DNA of 64,000 nt, from positions 21,066,507-21,130,506 of the forward strand of contig CM066922.1 of the NCBI GenBank assembly GCA_033964015.1, read 5' to 3'. The notes under the pieces were generated by a model. It saw only the letters and a list, made by a program, of their open reading frames with translations. It ran no database searches and was not told where the DNA came from. Made by a program: the position numbers and the translations under genes. This document shows, one piece after another, positions 46,201 through 55,603 of this stretch (its first letter is position 1; the number at the start of each line of letters is the position of its first letter). The stretch is from Scolanthus callimorphus. Its lineage: Eukaryota > Cnidaria > Anthozoa > Actiniaria > Edwardsiidae.

Positions 46201-49200
46201 GATATCCAACTTTGTCCCCTGCTCTCAGTTACAAAAGTTGCTTTAAAGAAAGAGCACACCGATCTAATGAAAGTCGCACTGATGCACACTGGCTGCCCAG
46301 ACCAGTATAATAAATAAAAGTAGAATTTTACTATCACATTGTTTTGGTTTGGTTGTGTCAAATTATTCAAAATGGACACTCAACTAAACACGCGGCATGC
46401 ACAGGGAAATGCATTCTTTTAGAGAAGAAACTGCATCACGCGTTCTTCATGCACACTTGTTGAACGAAAAGTGCAGGAAAAGCGTGCTTGTAATTTATTC
46501 CCGGGATCAAATGAAGCGTGTATTGTACAATGAATTTGACGTTTGCTGCAAAATTAAATTAAGTCGAATCTCCCTCGAATCAATTATAAATAGATTCGAT
46601 GCGAGTGAGATTCGACGTATGTCCTAGGCCTAAGTGAACATTTAGCTAGTGGAGTTTATTGAAGTGAGAAACTTTCATTTTGTGAGGCGAAGAAAAGCCT
46701 TGTTTTATTAAACATTGTTTGGACGTGGATGGGAGATAAGTGTTCAATATAAGAGCAGATTTCAGATGAGTAAATCAGACTTGCGTTAAGTCAGTGTTTC
46801 TATTGATCGAGAGCAAAGTCCTTTGTCTTTCAGCCAATCAAATTGCGAACTAAAACAAAACGCGCCAATGTTCACGTCATGACCGAACTCAAGTCTACTT
46901 ACTTCGCCACCTGATTGGTTTGTTGTCGAATGGCTCCCACTCCTGATTGGCTAGTGGTTGAATGGCTTCCACTCCTGATTGGCTAGTGGTTTTGTATTTG
47001 CGTTTAATTTTCGACACTCATCTGAATTCCGCTCTATGCCCCGAAGTTACGTTTTTAATGAGTGTATTAGATCAACGTTTACAAAGTTAAATGTCGTTGA
47101 ACATGGAGTGAAAAATATTTACCAAATTTCGTCGGGTTGTCAAGCTCGTTCATTAAGATTTTTTACAAAAAAGCCTATTTACAAAAGTGGTTAAATTCGC
47201 GCAGGTAAAACCGCAGGAAAAACTGCTACAATATACAAAAAGAAATGATAATGGTTTTACAAAATAGTCTATTTACAAAATTGGTTTCGCGCAGGTGTGT
47301 ACAAAAGATAAAATAATTGTTTTACAAATAGTCTATTGCAATTAGTGGTTTTCACGCAGGTAAAATCTCCGGAAAAACTGTACCGGAATTTGAAACACAC
47401 ATAAATCAGTTTTCTGTTCTAATGCTCTCTATCATTGATTCATTCCAGAATGAAACAGTATCAGGTCCATCATATAGTTTTACTGATAGATTGGTGGGGA
47501 CGTAAACATGAACAATAACAACTAAAAGTTCAGAAGGTTGACTGCTTTATTTATCGCGGTGGAGCACTAGGATTTTGCTGACGCTTTTCGAGCGTTAGCT
47601 CTTCGTCGAAACAGTCCCAATGCATTCACATTGATCTTTACCAGCTATTTGCTCCTATTTATTTTCTTATCTGTTGCATAGACATTCCAACTTCCTTCTC
47701 TAGAAAACCTCAATCTCGACAGTCGTGGCAAGCAACAACCCAGGGACGACTTTAGATTCGAATTATGTTCGCTTTCTTCACCTTGCGATATATATTTGTT
47801 GTATCTCGAAGTCTTTGTGCTCGGTGTTGTGAAACGCATTCTCGACTCTGGTACATCTACCATTCCTTTTCTTCTCCATTTCTTCTTATCACCAATAGGA
47901 GTTAAAAATGGAAAAAGGCCAAGATAATTTTGCTTGCCCCCAGCCAACTGACAATCCCTAGTACGTGTATTATTTCCCGTATTACTTTTCTCTGAGTAGT
48001 GGCCGTGTTTTCGACAAAGGTAGCATGGTTGTTCAAGACTCAATGTCCTCGATAGAGTCGTACGGATTTCTTTCGACTCTTTGGCCTTTCTAAACACATT
48101 TGATGGCAAGGAATAACTCATGTTAATATGAAATCCACTGAGTTTCTCTCCAGTCACGTTTTATCAGTCTAAAGCCAGCACTAAAGTATAACGTTCCAGA
48201 GTTCAGAACTATATTTGCATGTGTGTGTACGCTGACTAATTGCTTCCGTAAATTAGTAGTAAATCACTTAGCAAACTCGATTTTAAAGAGGATATTCGGT
48301 AATTTCCTTGCCTAATTAAAAATCAACGCATCAAAACAGCCTAATTGCTAATCATCAAAACGCATTGTAGCCGCACTGATTGGCCGAAGTAGCTCTTCCC
48401 GAGCGTGTGAGCTTTGAGCAGAATATTTATTTCGATTGCGAATTTCCCTTCACTGGTTATGAGCCAAATAAATCCAAATTCAGTGGAACATGATGTTGCG
48501 TCGAAAATATCCTGCCCGAAGTGTTTTTCTCAGAACTGCGAGAGAGACGAAAACCAGGCTGTTTTAAATGAGAACTCAGTTTCTAAAGACTTGCGAATCA
48601 CGGCAAAAGTATCTACGAATGATGGTTTAGCTTCTCCCCATTCTACTCCATGTAGAAAATTCGGGTACCATATCGCGAGAGAAACGCAAACTACATGTAC
48701 AACACGTAACACTGCTCAGGCCATACGCCCTCCTTGTAACACAGCCAAGACTCATTTGACAACACTACAAAAGCAACGAAGACATGCCGAATGTCATGGC
48801 AGTAATGTTTGGGATGAACACCTTGGAGGAGTATTTACAACGATTCGACCTATACGATACGAGAAATACATGAAGAAGAATAACCTTACGGTTACGAAAA
48901 GTCAGACTAGCGTTCGGAATGAAGGCAACACTTATACCATGTTCTCTAAAAGCATGAGATGTGGACAGTTCGTTAGGCCGATGGCTCGGGATGAAGGACC
49001 TGGAGAAGCTTTAACGACAATTCGACCTTCGAGATACGAGAAATACACCAAGAAACACGACGTTGCTATTACAAAGAGTCAGTCTGGCGTTCAAAATGCC
49101 GAGGAGACAAATCCCTTATTTTCAGAAAGTATAAAAGACGGTCAGTTTGTCAGGACTTCTAGATATGATAGGTGCTCGAAAACGATAGAGCAGACTCCTT

Positions 49201-52176
49201 GTGGAGCGTGTCGTCGGGATGCAAACTTTTCTAAGCCAACACAGTCCCATGGCTCAAGACGGAACGTGTATCAACGAACTAATTTGCTCCACGGCCCGAC
49301 TATGGGACTCGCAAATAGCGACTAAATATAGGGCTTGGTGATAAACATTTTAGAGCTAGTTGCCTTATGGCACCCCATCTTTCTAACTTCAGTAGAGATC
49401 TACGTTTATGTGACGACTAAATTGTTTTCTGGCGACTAAAATTTATTGGTCGCCAATGGCACATAACGAAAAAAGGTAATGCGGCTAATGTAGAGTAATT
49501 CACTTCAAACACAGGTTACCCACGCGCATAATACTTGTATAGCTATACACCCCGACGGTAAAACTCGGTAAATTGCTAAAACAATTCGATGTTTCACAAT
49601 AAATCATGCCTACCTTTGTTCTGCTGTCTCTGTGTGATTTCTTGGAGTTCTAATAGTTCTGTTTTTCCTTGGGGAGTCCGCGTGGCGGTTATGACCGTTG
49701 AGTGTTTTACCGGCTACACACAGCTAAGTTGCCATCACACTGCTCTTTTAGGGCCAGTTTTTATCGACCGGGCTGGCTCGGTTTGCCGGGCTGAAATATT
49801 TTGTTCTGAGGCCTACAGGGAATGGAGAACAAAAGAACTCAGCCCGCTTAACCGGGGCCAGTCCATTTGTTTCATACCACTACCAAAAGGCAAAAAAAAA
49901 AAAACAGCGCGCGCCAAACGGTGTTTTCATTGGTTCTTTTTAGCGCGCGCGCTGATGGCACGTTCCGTCGTATACAGTTTTATGCATCCATGGGTGAGAG
50001 CCAATCAGAATTCAAGAAACGTGCTACATACCATAAAGTAAGCCAGACTTTAATCGAAAAAAAAGATATTCTAACAAACACCTATATTTCGGCTAGTTAA
50101 CTAGCCTTCATCATTCACCCTGATGAAGGCTAGTTAACGAGCCGAAATATAGGTGTTTGTTTTGATATCCACGTTTCAATTATTGTTTAATCTTGTTTCG
50201 ACCGAAAAGTTTTTCAGAACATTTTTAAGGTGCTTGTGATTATTTTCAATATAATCAGTATATACTAAATGTTGCAACTAGCAAAGGCTATATCTTCTAT
50301 GAACGAAGAGCTCTATTAAGTCAGTTCTATAGAATTCTCTAGAAATACTTTCTATGTTTTTCTATTTAGATTCGACTGAGTAAGATATTTCAGTGGTACA
50401 AGGAGGATTTCGGTCGTAATAACGAAGAGGTAAGAAACCCTGACGGTAAAAAGGCTAGCGACCAGACCTCTTTTTGTACACGATCTGTGAGTAGCCCTAG
50501 CGTGTCACGTGATGGAGCAAAGGTGCTTAAAGGGGCACTCGCACGCTTAATATTCGTCCGCCGTGGACTTAAAATAGGTAAAATTGTATCCGTGAAAACA
50601 CATGTACATTTGCATGTAGTAATCAAAATAATCCTCCAGGTTAATAGACAAACCTTTCAAGTGTTAGACAAATGCAATTTTAGGTTGTCTTGACCTGTTA
50701 TCAAGAGGATGGAATTGGATTGCGATTTGAGCTATTTTCTTGTCAGAGAAGTGGTCAGCAAGCGTGGGAGAGCCCCTTTAAAGACACATCATCAACGAGA
50801 GCCTTTGCGGTCTATTAGCCAATCAGAGCAGCTGAAAAACAATGGATCAATTTCAAACAAAAGATTTTACAACTTGGACTCAACATGATGTTACCACCGA
50901 AGACATATTATGGGAAAGAATGGGTGTTCTTGGAACTTTTTTCTCGAAGTTATGAACGAAGACCTGAACGATCCAACACGAATGTTAATTTTATGGCGTG
51001 ACAAGTTCCTGTTTTGTTGTGACAAGCGATTTAAGACGTAATCCATTTGAAAATCGAGTAACGATTGGAAAAAATTCTTGGAACAAAATTATTTACATCA
51101 TATTGTAGACTTCTGTCTTACTGCTTTTGATATCTGAACCAAAAAAATCATTTCTTACAACACCGAACATCGAAAATGAATCCTGAAAGTTGTCCAAATC
51201 CATACAATTTGTATAGGTTGACAGCACTATGAAATGAACATCAACAACCAACACCATATCTTCACAACTTGGAAAAATTATTTCTCAGGTTTCCTTGGGA
51301 ATTTCTTCTCGGTGTTATCGCCAATTCTTTATTTTATCAATACCTTTCATAAAATGCTAGAAACAAGGAAATTCGTTTTTTAATACTCTATCTAAAAATT
51401 GTTTCCACTTTGTGTCAAGATTACTCGATTTCTCAGCGGATTTCCTCTTAATATTCACGCGTCGAATGCAATGAGCCATGCTATTAGGTCGTTGCCGTTT
51501 GATTTTAAAAGAAAAGATCGAATTAGCTTTTATTCATACTTAAATATCGGCAACCACCTAATGTCACGGCTCATTGCATTCGACGCGTGAATATTTACTC
51601 GCTTGTCACAACTGAATAATTTATGGTCACACCGAAAACTAAGACTTTTGGTCCAATACGTGACATGCTATACTACTCTCATCCTCCTCGTTCGTCTTTT
51701 AGAAGGATCACGAGATGAACCACAGTTTTCTGAGAGAGGCTTCCAGATGAGTGTCGAAAATTATTTGTTTTTGTGTCAGCATTTCATTCTCACTGGTCCC
51801 TCATGTCTATCAACCAACCGAATTTTTAATCAACTAAACGTAGCTGTATATTTGGCAAGCACGTGCTCAGCGCGTGATAGTGTTTTTACTTGGCTTGTCT
51901 TAAAGAAATCAGACACGTGCTCACATCGTGATAGTTGTTTTACTTGGCTTGTGATTGGCTGACGAAGAAGCCATTCAGCAGCAACTTTATTGTAATTTCT
52001 CGCCTTCGTGATTGGGTAGGTGTATTTGAAAATTGCTCTATTGTTACCAGGTCGCACAGTTTGTGAGTCGTCACATGGGAGAAGGGCAAAAGCGAACCCA
52101 ACTGGAAGAACTGTTGAGTAGCGGGAACTTCAAAGTGTCGTATATGACGTACAACTGGGCGCTGAATTCCAAATGA
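31285..52176 (+). CDS. Glutaredoxin-DEP-DUF547 fusion protein
   Basis: Nine exons: 31285-31506, 32865-32964, 35415-35603, 36049-36299, 36834-37031, 39642-39869, 40467-40550, 50370-50429 and 52051-52176. All phases match; the total is 1452 nt, 483 residues plus stop. Residues 1-74 are a glutaredoxin fold with the redox motif CPYC (residues 13-16, GCPYCIRAKT), the cis-proline TVPQIF, and the GGYEEL glutathione-site loop. A Pro-rich linker (NPPPPDAPAPPPPEQ) follows. Next is a DEP domain (GLVKDRRAGLLKTHKNSFIGREVVDWL), which usually binds membranes or receptors. The C-terminal half is DUF547: GVDYSSM, LAFFINIYNALVIHA, YIIGGHVYSLNDIENGVLR, PFSKNDPR, IHFALVCGAKSCPP. DUF547 has no settled biochemical role. 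Together the domains suggest a membrane-associated, redox-linked protein, which is inference. Exon 6 is preceded by an array of copies of its own 5' part. Intron 7 is 9.8 kb and carries a LINE and two ORFs. Confidence 0.92.
31707..32311. mobile_element. Harbinger-like MITE with TAA target duplication, copy 1
   Basis: The ~50-bp terminal inverted repeats begin TGCACCAGTCAATTGACAG and run through CCCCGCACCCCCCC; the right end is the exact complement. TAA flanks the element on both sides (31704-31706 and 32312-32314). A TWA target duplication is the signature of PIF/Harbinger. The 605 bp interior encodes nothing recognisable, so it is non-autonomous. It sits in intron 1 of the glutaredoxin-DEP gene. 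Confidence 0.85.
32350..32588. mobile_element. MITE with TTAGAGCGGATTTCA ends, copy 1
   Basis: The left end TTAGAGCGGATTTCACATGAC is inverted on the right as GTCATCTGAAATCCGCTCTAA. The interior holds CAATTGCAATTG and several CCAATCA motifs. A second, more diverged member is at 46748-47036. It lies in intron 1 of the glutaredoxin-DEP gene. Confidence 0.7.
32990..33160. repeat. MITE-like repeat (TGTGTGGTTCC family), copy 2, rearranged
   Basis: Three short tandem copies of TGTGTGGTTCCTGAAAAT in both orientations precede the family interior GGTGTTGAAAAGTGACCCC. It follows exon 2 of the glutaredoxin-DEP gene directly. Confidence 0.6.
33320..35220. mobile_element. Non-autonomous DNA transposon, copy 2 (pair of 12107-13988)
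   Basis: Same termini (CCCGCACGAAAATGTC, and inverted CCCGTACGAAAGTTTT) and the same interior as copy 1, differing by scattered substitutions and short indels. TA flanks both sides (33318-33319 and 35221-35222). The duplication differs from copy 1 (GT) but has the same 2-bp length, which supports the element boundaries. It occupies intron 2 of the glutaredoxin-DEP gene, in the same orientation as copy 1. Confidence 0.85.
36340..36527. repeat. MITE-like repeat (TGTGTGGTTCC family), copy 3
   Basis: The right end ATATTTTCTGGAACCACACA and the interior GGAAATTCCAGAGGGGTGGG, CTTTCCAACACCTTCCCC match the family in inverted orientation. The left terminus is degraded. It is in the intron before the first DUF547 exon (36834). 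Confidence 0.65.
37664..39690 (+). repeat. Tandem array of ~25 copies of a 3' splice site plus partial DUF547 exon
   Basis: The repeat unit averages about 82 bp. A typical unit is TTTTTTTGTAG, then TTCTTCAACACTGTTAGCTA, then CATCATTGGTGGCCATG, TATTCACTGAACCACC, TTGAGCCACCTTA. The coding part is the beginning of exon 6 of the glutaredoxin-DEP-DUF547 gene (FFNTVSYIIGGHVYSLN). In the repeats it continues into HLEPP and a TAA stop. Only the final copy (acceptor at 39640-39641) continues into the real exon (DIENGVLR). Copies between about 38000 and 38520 are almost identical; others vary, and some lack the acceptor block and are about 60 bp. The array lies in intron 5, directly against the exon. 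Confidence 0.95.
41122..41737. mobile_element. MITE with CCACACGTATCC ends, interrupted by another MITE
   Basis: The left end GGCCCCATCCACACGTATCC is mirrored on the right by GGATACGTGTGGACGGTGGT. The interior repeats the theme (CACACGTATACGCGAAAAC, CCGTATACGTGTGGACGG). The element at 41336-41556 is inserted in it with a clean target duplication, so this one is older. It is in intron 7 of the glutaredoxin-DEP gene. Confidence 0.75.
41336..41556. mobile_element. MULE-like MITE, copy 2, with 9-bp target duplication
   Basis: CATTCTCGTACCCAGAGCTC on the left is mirrored by GGGGAGCTCTGGGTAAGGGA on the right. ACTGGATCC occurs immediately before (41327-41335) and immediately after (41557-41565). 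A 9-bp duplication is typical of Mutator-like elements; Merlin (8-9 bp) is an alternative. No transposase is present. Confidence 0.85.
41948..42493 (+). pseudogene. LINE N-terminal ORF: 2A-like motif and PHD finger
   Basis: This frame (181 codons) carries the 2A-like GDISSNPGP at residues 52-60, followed by a Cys4-His-Cys3 PHD-type finger at about residues 73-125 and an acidic tail. The natural continuation into the endonuclease is in another frame from about 42437, so the open frame ends prematurely. PHD fingers occur in the N-terminal ORFs of several animal LINE clades. Confidence 0.8.
42490..43470 (+). pseudogene. LINE AP-endonuclease segment
   Basis: APE-type endonuclease fold motifs: HLNINSI, FISETKID (metal-binding Glu), GIYRPP, ITGDLNLD (catalytic Asp and Asn), and SDHHLVYG with the terminal His. 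The open frame from the first ATG starts at 42559, but homology starts upstream near 42490 without a Met. It ends at a frameshift just after a Lys-rich stretch. Confidence 0.85.
43631..45367 (+). pseudogene. LINE reverse transcriptase segment
   Basis: A 578-codon open frame with the RT blocks ENYRPITLLPCTSKVLE, DMSKAFDSLHSPLL, RGCPQGSALGPLLW and the catalytic MYADD, then a C-terminal region with HLVWHFC and LQERGLRAVF typical of LINE RTs. The RT core itself is uninterrupted. Loss of the upstream frame separates it from the endonuclease. Confidence 0.9.
45823..46630. mobile_element. Harbinger-like MITE with TAA target duplication, copy 2
   Basis: Inverted ends GGCCTAGGGCATACGTCGAA and, on the right, the complement of GGCCTAGGACATACGTCGAA. 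TAA lies on both sides (45820-45822 and 46631-46633). No transposase was found in 808 bp. It is in intron 7 of the glutaredoxin-DEP gene, shortly after the LINE. Confidence 0.75.
46748..47036. mobile_element. MITE with AGAGCGGATTTCA-like ends, copy 2
   Basis: AAGAGCAGATTTCAGATGAG on the left and CTCATCTGAATTCCGCTCTA on the right are near-inverse. Between them a segment with CTCCTGATTGGCTAGTGG is tandemly duplicated. It is a relative of 32350-32588. Confidence 0.6.
47581..47612 (-). ncRNA. Hammerhead-ribozyme-like core, candidate
   Basis: On the minus strand: CGACGAA, then a GAGC-TAAC-GCTC stem-loop, then GAAA. This resembles the conserved core of hammerhead ribozymes (CUGANGA, stem II, GAAA) such as those in Penelope-like retroelements, but the first core bases differ (CGACGA). 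The other stems were not confirmed. It may instead be the conserved tail of a retroelement without catalytic activity. Confidence 0.3.
47645..48157 (-). CDS. Intronless 170-residue ORF, unknown family, degenerate zinc-knuckle-like motif
   Basis: I do not recognise the family. The frame runs 170 codons. Around residues 45-58 it has CYLCRKHGHYSEKS, which has the spacing of a CCHC zinc knuckle except that Ser replaces the last Cys. The middle is basic (KKKWRRK) and the C-terminus Ser/Arg-rich (LPRLSRLRFSREGS). It starts 257 bp from the divergent ORF at 48414. Both lie in intron 7 of the glutaredoxin-DEP gene. It could be a remnant of a retroelement Gag-like ORF or a young gene. Confidence 0.4.
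   Translation of the reverse strand: MTGEKLSGFHINMSYSLPSNVFRKAKESKEIRTTLSRTLSLEQPCYLCRKHGHYSEKSNTGNNTRTRDCQLAGGKQNYLGLFPFLTPIGDKKKWRRKGMVDVPESRMRFTTPSTKTSRYNKYISQGEESEHNSNLKSSLGCCLPRLSRLRFSREGSWNVYATDKKINRSK
48158..48413. promoter_or_regulatory. Shared upstream region of two divergent intronic ORFs
   Basis: It holds an imperfect direct repeat with GCCTAATT and ATCAAAAC in each unit (about 48310-48365), several TAAT core motifs, and an inverted CCAAT box (ATTGG near 48380). A bidirectional promoter is inferred from the geometry only. Confidence 0.3.
48414..49325 (+). CDS. Intronless 303-residue ORF with internal 59-residue repeat, unknown family
   Basis: I do not recognise this protein. It contains two tandem copies of a ~59-residue unit (about residues 141-199 and 200-247), each starting TTIRPxRYEKYxKK and containing TKSQxxV and GQFVR. 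Both protein and DNA are repeated with substitutions spread across codon positions. Cysteines occur in pairs at the N-terminus (CPKCFSQNC, residues 34-42) and the C-terminus (CGACRRD). An internal Met at residue 16 (MSQINPN) is an alternative start that removes a hydrophobic leader. The frame is long for an AT-rich intron and the antisense is mostly closed, which favours a real gene. Confidence 0.55.
   Translation: MSRIFISIANFPSLVMSQINPNSVEHDVASKISCPKCFSQNCERDENQAVLNENSVSKDLRITAKVSTNDGLASPHSTPCRKFGYHIARETQTTCTTRNTAQAIRPPCNTAKTHLTTLQKQRRHAECHGSNVWDEHLGGVFTTIRPIRYEKYMKKNNLTVTKSQTSVRNEGNTYTMFSKSMRCGQFVRPMARDEGPGEALTTIRPSRYEKYTKKHDVAITKSQSGVQNAEETNPLFSESIKDGQFVRTSRYDRCSKTIEQTPCGACRRDANFSKPTQSHGSRRNVYQRTNLLHGPTMGLANSD
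50074..50160. repeat. Perfect-arm hairpin with hammerhead-like core
   Basis: Two 40-nt arms (50074-50113 and 50121-50160) are inverted copies with one mismatch. The right arm reads CTGATGA, A, GGCT-loop-AGCC, GAAA, matching the order of conserved parts of a hammerhead ribozyme core apart from one extra A. The left arm inverted lacks the first two core bases. Similar sequence is found at Penelope-like element termini, from general knowledge. It lies 210 bp before exon 8 of the glutaredoxin-DEP gene. Confidence 0.5.
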
Positions 52177-52472
52177 AGTGATGCTACACTCAAAATAATA
52201 GCTCGTTTTTTCCGCGGGTTTTCCGCGTTGAGAGCTCTGAAGCTGACTATCTAATTGGAAATGATCGCTGTTGTTTTCTGCCTGATTATTGAGGGGCGCG
52301 ATACATTAATAGAACGGGAGAAAGTCTGATAATAGTGATCGTATTTAATGCTTTTGTACTCATTTATTTAACTGGATTTCAGCGGCATAATAGGCTCCTA
52401 CGCAGCCACTTACGTATCGCTCGTTTCAGATAAAACGAAAGTGGAACGACCGTCAAACTAACGGCGGCGCCA

Positions 52473-52676
52473 TTCTCGTACCTAAAGCTCCCCGACTCGA
52501 GTCTGGTGGCGGCCATTCGAGGGCCTTCGCTGATTGGCTGTTTGTGAACGTTGGAGCATGCGCTGAAAGATCTTTCTCTCTGCGGCTCTGTATTAAATCT
52601 CGCGCATGCGTCAGTCGCTGTCACCAGAGCATCCCCCGCGAGGAAACGAGCCGGGGAGCTCTGGGTTCGAGAATGG
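52473..52676. mobile_element. MULE-like MITE, copy 3
   Basis: Left end CATTCTCGTACCTAAAGCTC, right end GAGCTCTGGGTTCGAGAATG, with the family interior inverted relative to 41336-41556 (GAACGTTGGAGCATGCGC). The flanks do not show a clear 9-bp duplication. Confidence 0.75.
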
Positions 52677-53239
52677 CGACAGCGGCGCAGGCTTGCGACG
52701 TAACTGCTTTTTATGTAACCTGCGAAAGCTGACAGAAGTTAGCGCTCGCAGAAAGACTCCTGCAAAGAGGCGTTTGCGCGCTCAAGCCAAACATTCCACA
52801 CTGATGACGTAGTTTGTTATCGATCAGCGGACGTTTAAAGTTATTTGCACCCATTTTCATCTTATATGAATTTCACGCTATAAATGACCCATGCCATCGT
52901 TCTATAATGCATTGCGCGCCGTGGTGTTTATATCCTTGACATCTCAAATAAGAAAAGATTGACAGGCCAGTTGATAGATTCATTAAAGCTTTTGAACAGT
53001 TATTTTAAGTTTTGTTATTCAAGACCAAAACCTTCCACACCGTTCCACACCATTTACAGCACCATTCCACACTACGGCGTGCAATGCATTATGGAAAGGT
53101 GTAATGGGCCTTTAAGTGATTTGTGTGTTATGAAAATGAGTCATCTAGTTCTTTTGACAGATCTGGGTCAAACTACGTCATCAGTATGGAATGTTTGGCT
53201 TGAGCGCGCAGATGCGGGAGTCTCTTTCGGCGAGCGCTC

Positions 53240-53354
53240 ATTCTCGATCCCAGAGCTCCCCGGCTCGTAACCTCGCGGGGGAGGCCTCAAATGGATGTCA
53301 CCAGAGCCTCCCCTGCGAGCAGATGGCCCGGGGAGCTCAGGGTACGAGAATGGC
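53240..53354. mobile_element. MULE-like MITE, copy 4, internally deleted
   Basis: CATTCTCGATCCCAGAGCTC and GGTACGAGAATG bound only 115 bp; the family interior is missing. The flanks are GCGAGCGCT on the left and GCGAGCGAA on the right, identical at the first seven of nine positions, consistent with a slightly eroded 9-bp target duplication. Confidence 0.75.
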
Positions 53355-54361
53355 GAGCGAAAAGTGGTGTCGGCTTTCTCAGGCTACTTTTTATTTAAAA
53401 AATTAAACAGCTTTGTCAATATTAAGAAAAGGAACTCATAAATTCGGTGCTTCTGGATAGTCCCAGAAGCAGAGAGGGACGGATGTGTCACCCACAATTT
53501 CAGGACTTTTTCGAGGATGTTTAAAAACTAGGGTAAAAACAAACAAATAAACAAGTGACACAAACATGGCAGATCTTAAAGTTTATTTGCTTTATTACTG
53601 TGGAATATCGTAACTAACTCTATTTACAATTTTCGTCAATAAAATAATTAACATTTTCACTGTTTGCCTTCGTGTTGTTTATATTCATTGACTGTTGAAT
53701 GTGATCTAAATTCCACTAAGGGCCTATCATCAATGTTGCATTCTGATTGGTTGGGCTATTGGTAGGCTATAAGTTATAGCACTACTCTAGCGAAACTTTA
53801 GGTGTCTGGTTTAATTGGTTATTTCCCTAGGGGGATCTGAGGGCAAGAAAAATGTGAAATTAATTTCAGGCTCGTAGCATTACTAGTAGAAATGTAGCAA
53901 GTTTTGGCGCAAAATCGACTGGATTAGAGTTACCTTTTGCAGTCAAAAGCTAAAAAAAATAAGCTTTTCACTGCTTTTGACTGTCTTGGCCAAAAAATAG
54001 GAGACAATAGGAACTTGACACCATGCTGTACTCTAAAAAAACTACAGGGGAGGCTGTTGGGCGACCTGTATAATACAACAATTCTTACACTTTGTACAGT
54101 TGATTATATGCATTTGTGGATTCATCAAAATGTTTTTTCCCCTGGGGAGGCGGAAAGGCAGATAAATGTGTGCGACGGAAGCAGACGAAGGGTGGCTGTA
54201 ATACAATATTGGCTGTAGTATGGGTTAATATGATCACCCTTGTAAAATAGGGATAGATAGCAAACTTTGTACAAAGGCAGATTTAGCCTGCTCGAGAGTC
54301 AGGGGCATACTGTAGCAAGGGGGAGGGGGACCACAACCCCCCTTCTAGCAACCAAAATACA

Positions 54362-54538
54362 GTAAATGGCTCGTCTCCTCGCGGGGGAGGCTCTGGTGAC
54401 AGCCGAGAAAGAGAGAGAAAGATCTTTCTGCGCATGCACCAACGTTCAAAACCAGCAAATCAGCAAAGGTCCTCAAATGGATGTCCCCAGGGTCTCCCCC
54501 GCGAGGAGACGAGCAGGGGGGCTCTGGGTTCGAGAATG
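54362..54538. mobile_element. MULE-like MITE, copy 5, left end truncated
   Basis: Starts within the left arm (GGCTCGTCTCCTCGCGG) and ends with the intact right terminus (GAGCTCTGGGTTCGAGAATG equivalent with one change). The interior matches 41336-41556, including CTTTCTGCGCATGCACCAAC. Confidence 0.7.
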
Positions 54539-55603
54539 TTGGGCTCCCTCGGACTATTAAAATTCCTGACCATGCCCCTGAGAGTAATTTAAGGTAGAAA
54601 AAAACAGAGTTTGCTTTCACATTGCTGCCATCTTGGATTAGTGTGAGGCTTGGGTAGATAAGATAACACTGTCAATAATAATATTGGAAAGAGTGAAGAT
54701 ATATGGTGATAAAAAAGCACTTTTCGTAACACTTGCAACAAGCAAGTTACAATGTATAATGCTAATAATAACATGAATGAGTTTGTACAAAACCGTACCC
54801 ACTCTTCCGGTAACGGAAATCCCAGCAGGTAATATAAAATAAAAATAATAAAATAATCCGACATTACTTTGTTTTTCATATTGTCGTGAAATTATTACAA
54901 CTTCTCAGGGATCAGTTTACATGGTTCATGGCTGGCGAGGTAAGCCAGGCAGAAATATTTTGTTTTGTCAGGCCGCCAGGGAACAGGGAACAAAAGAACT
55001 CGCTTATAAACTAGGCCAGCCCAGCAAACAGGCCCTAAGAGAGGCTGCAACATGGATTGACACAAATGACATAATAGTCATAGAAATCCGATATAGTTTT
55101 TTTTTCATATTGGACTGAGGGGAATTTTCCTTAAAATGACTTCTGTTGTCGTTTGGTATTAAAATACCTCCACAATTTCTTCAGTGGCTCGGCCCAGCTA
55201 AGCATGCTAAATTATATTGTGTTGCACATCATTTTCTATTTCGTTTCTTTGATTTGCTCTGAAATAGACAACAACAACAAAGTCAAAAAGTCAATATACA
55301 AAAGAGAGTCAAAAGGTTTGCATATATAGTTTATGTCCGACCAATTACAAATATGTTCAACCAGATTAGGAGTTGATTGGACACTGTCAGGTCAAGAAAA
55401 AAAGTATTTCCAGCTGTATCAAATTATGTTATGACTTCAGACCCTCATTTTTGTATTTCTGCCATGCATCCCCCCCCCCCCCTCCTTTTCTGAAGTTCCT
55501 GGATCCACCCTGATGAGCCACCTTAAATTATCAAATCATATTTTTTGTTTGGCAGTGGCCTTAGATGACATAGAAGAACTGATGAAGATGGTATTGGGTG
55601 AAA

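Larger units (their letters stand above)
52177..55603. other. Intergenic region between convergent glutaredoxin-DEP and ARL6 genes
   Basis: The region is a cluster of MULE-like MITE copies (52473-52676, 53240-53354, 54362-54538, listed separately) with filler between them. A short exon-like frame on the + strand at its right edge (55555-55611) is discussed among the rejected items. No other gene is supported. Confidence 0.5.
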
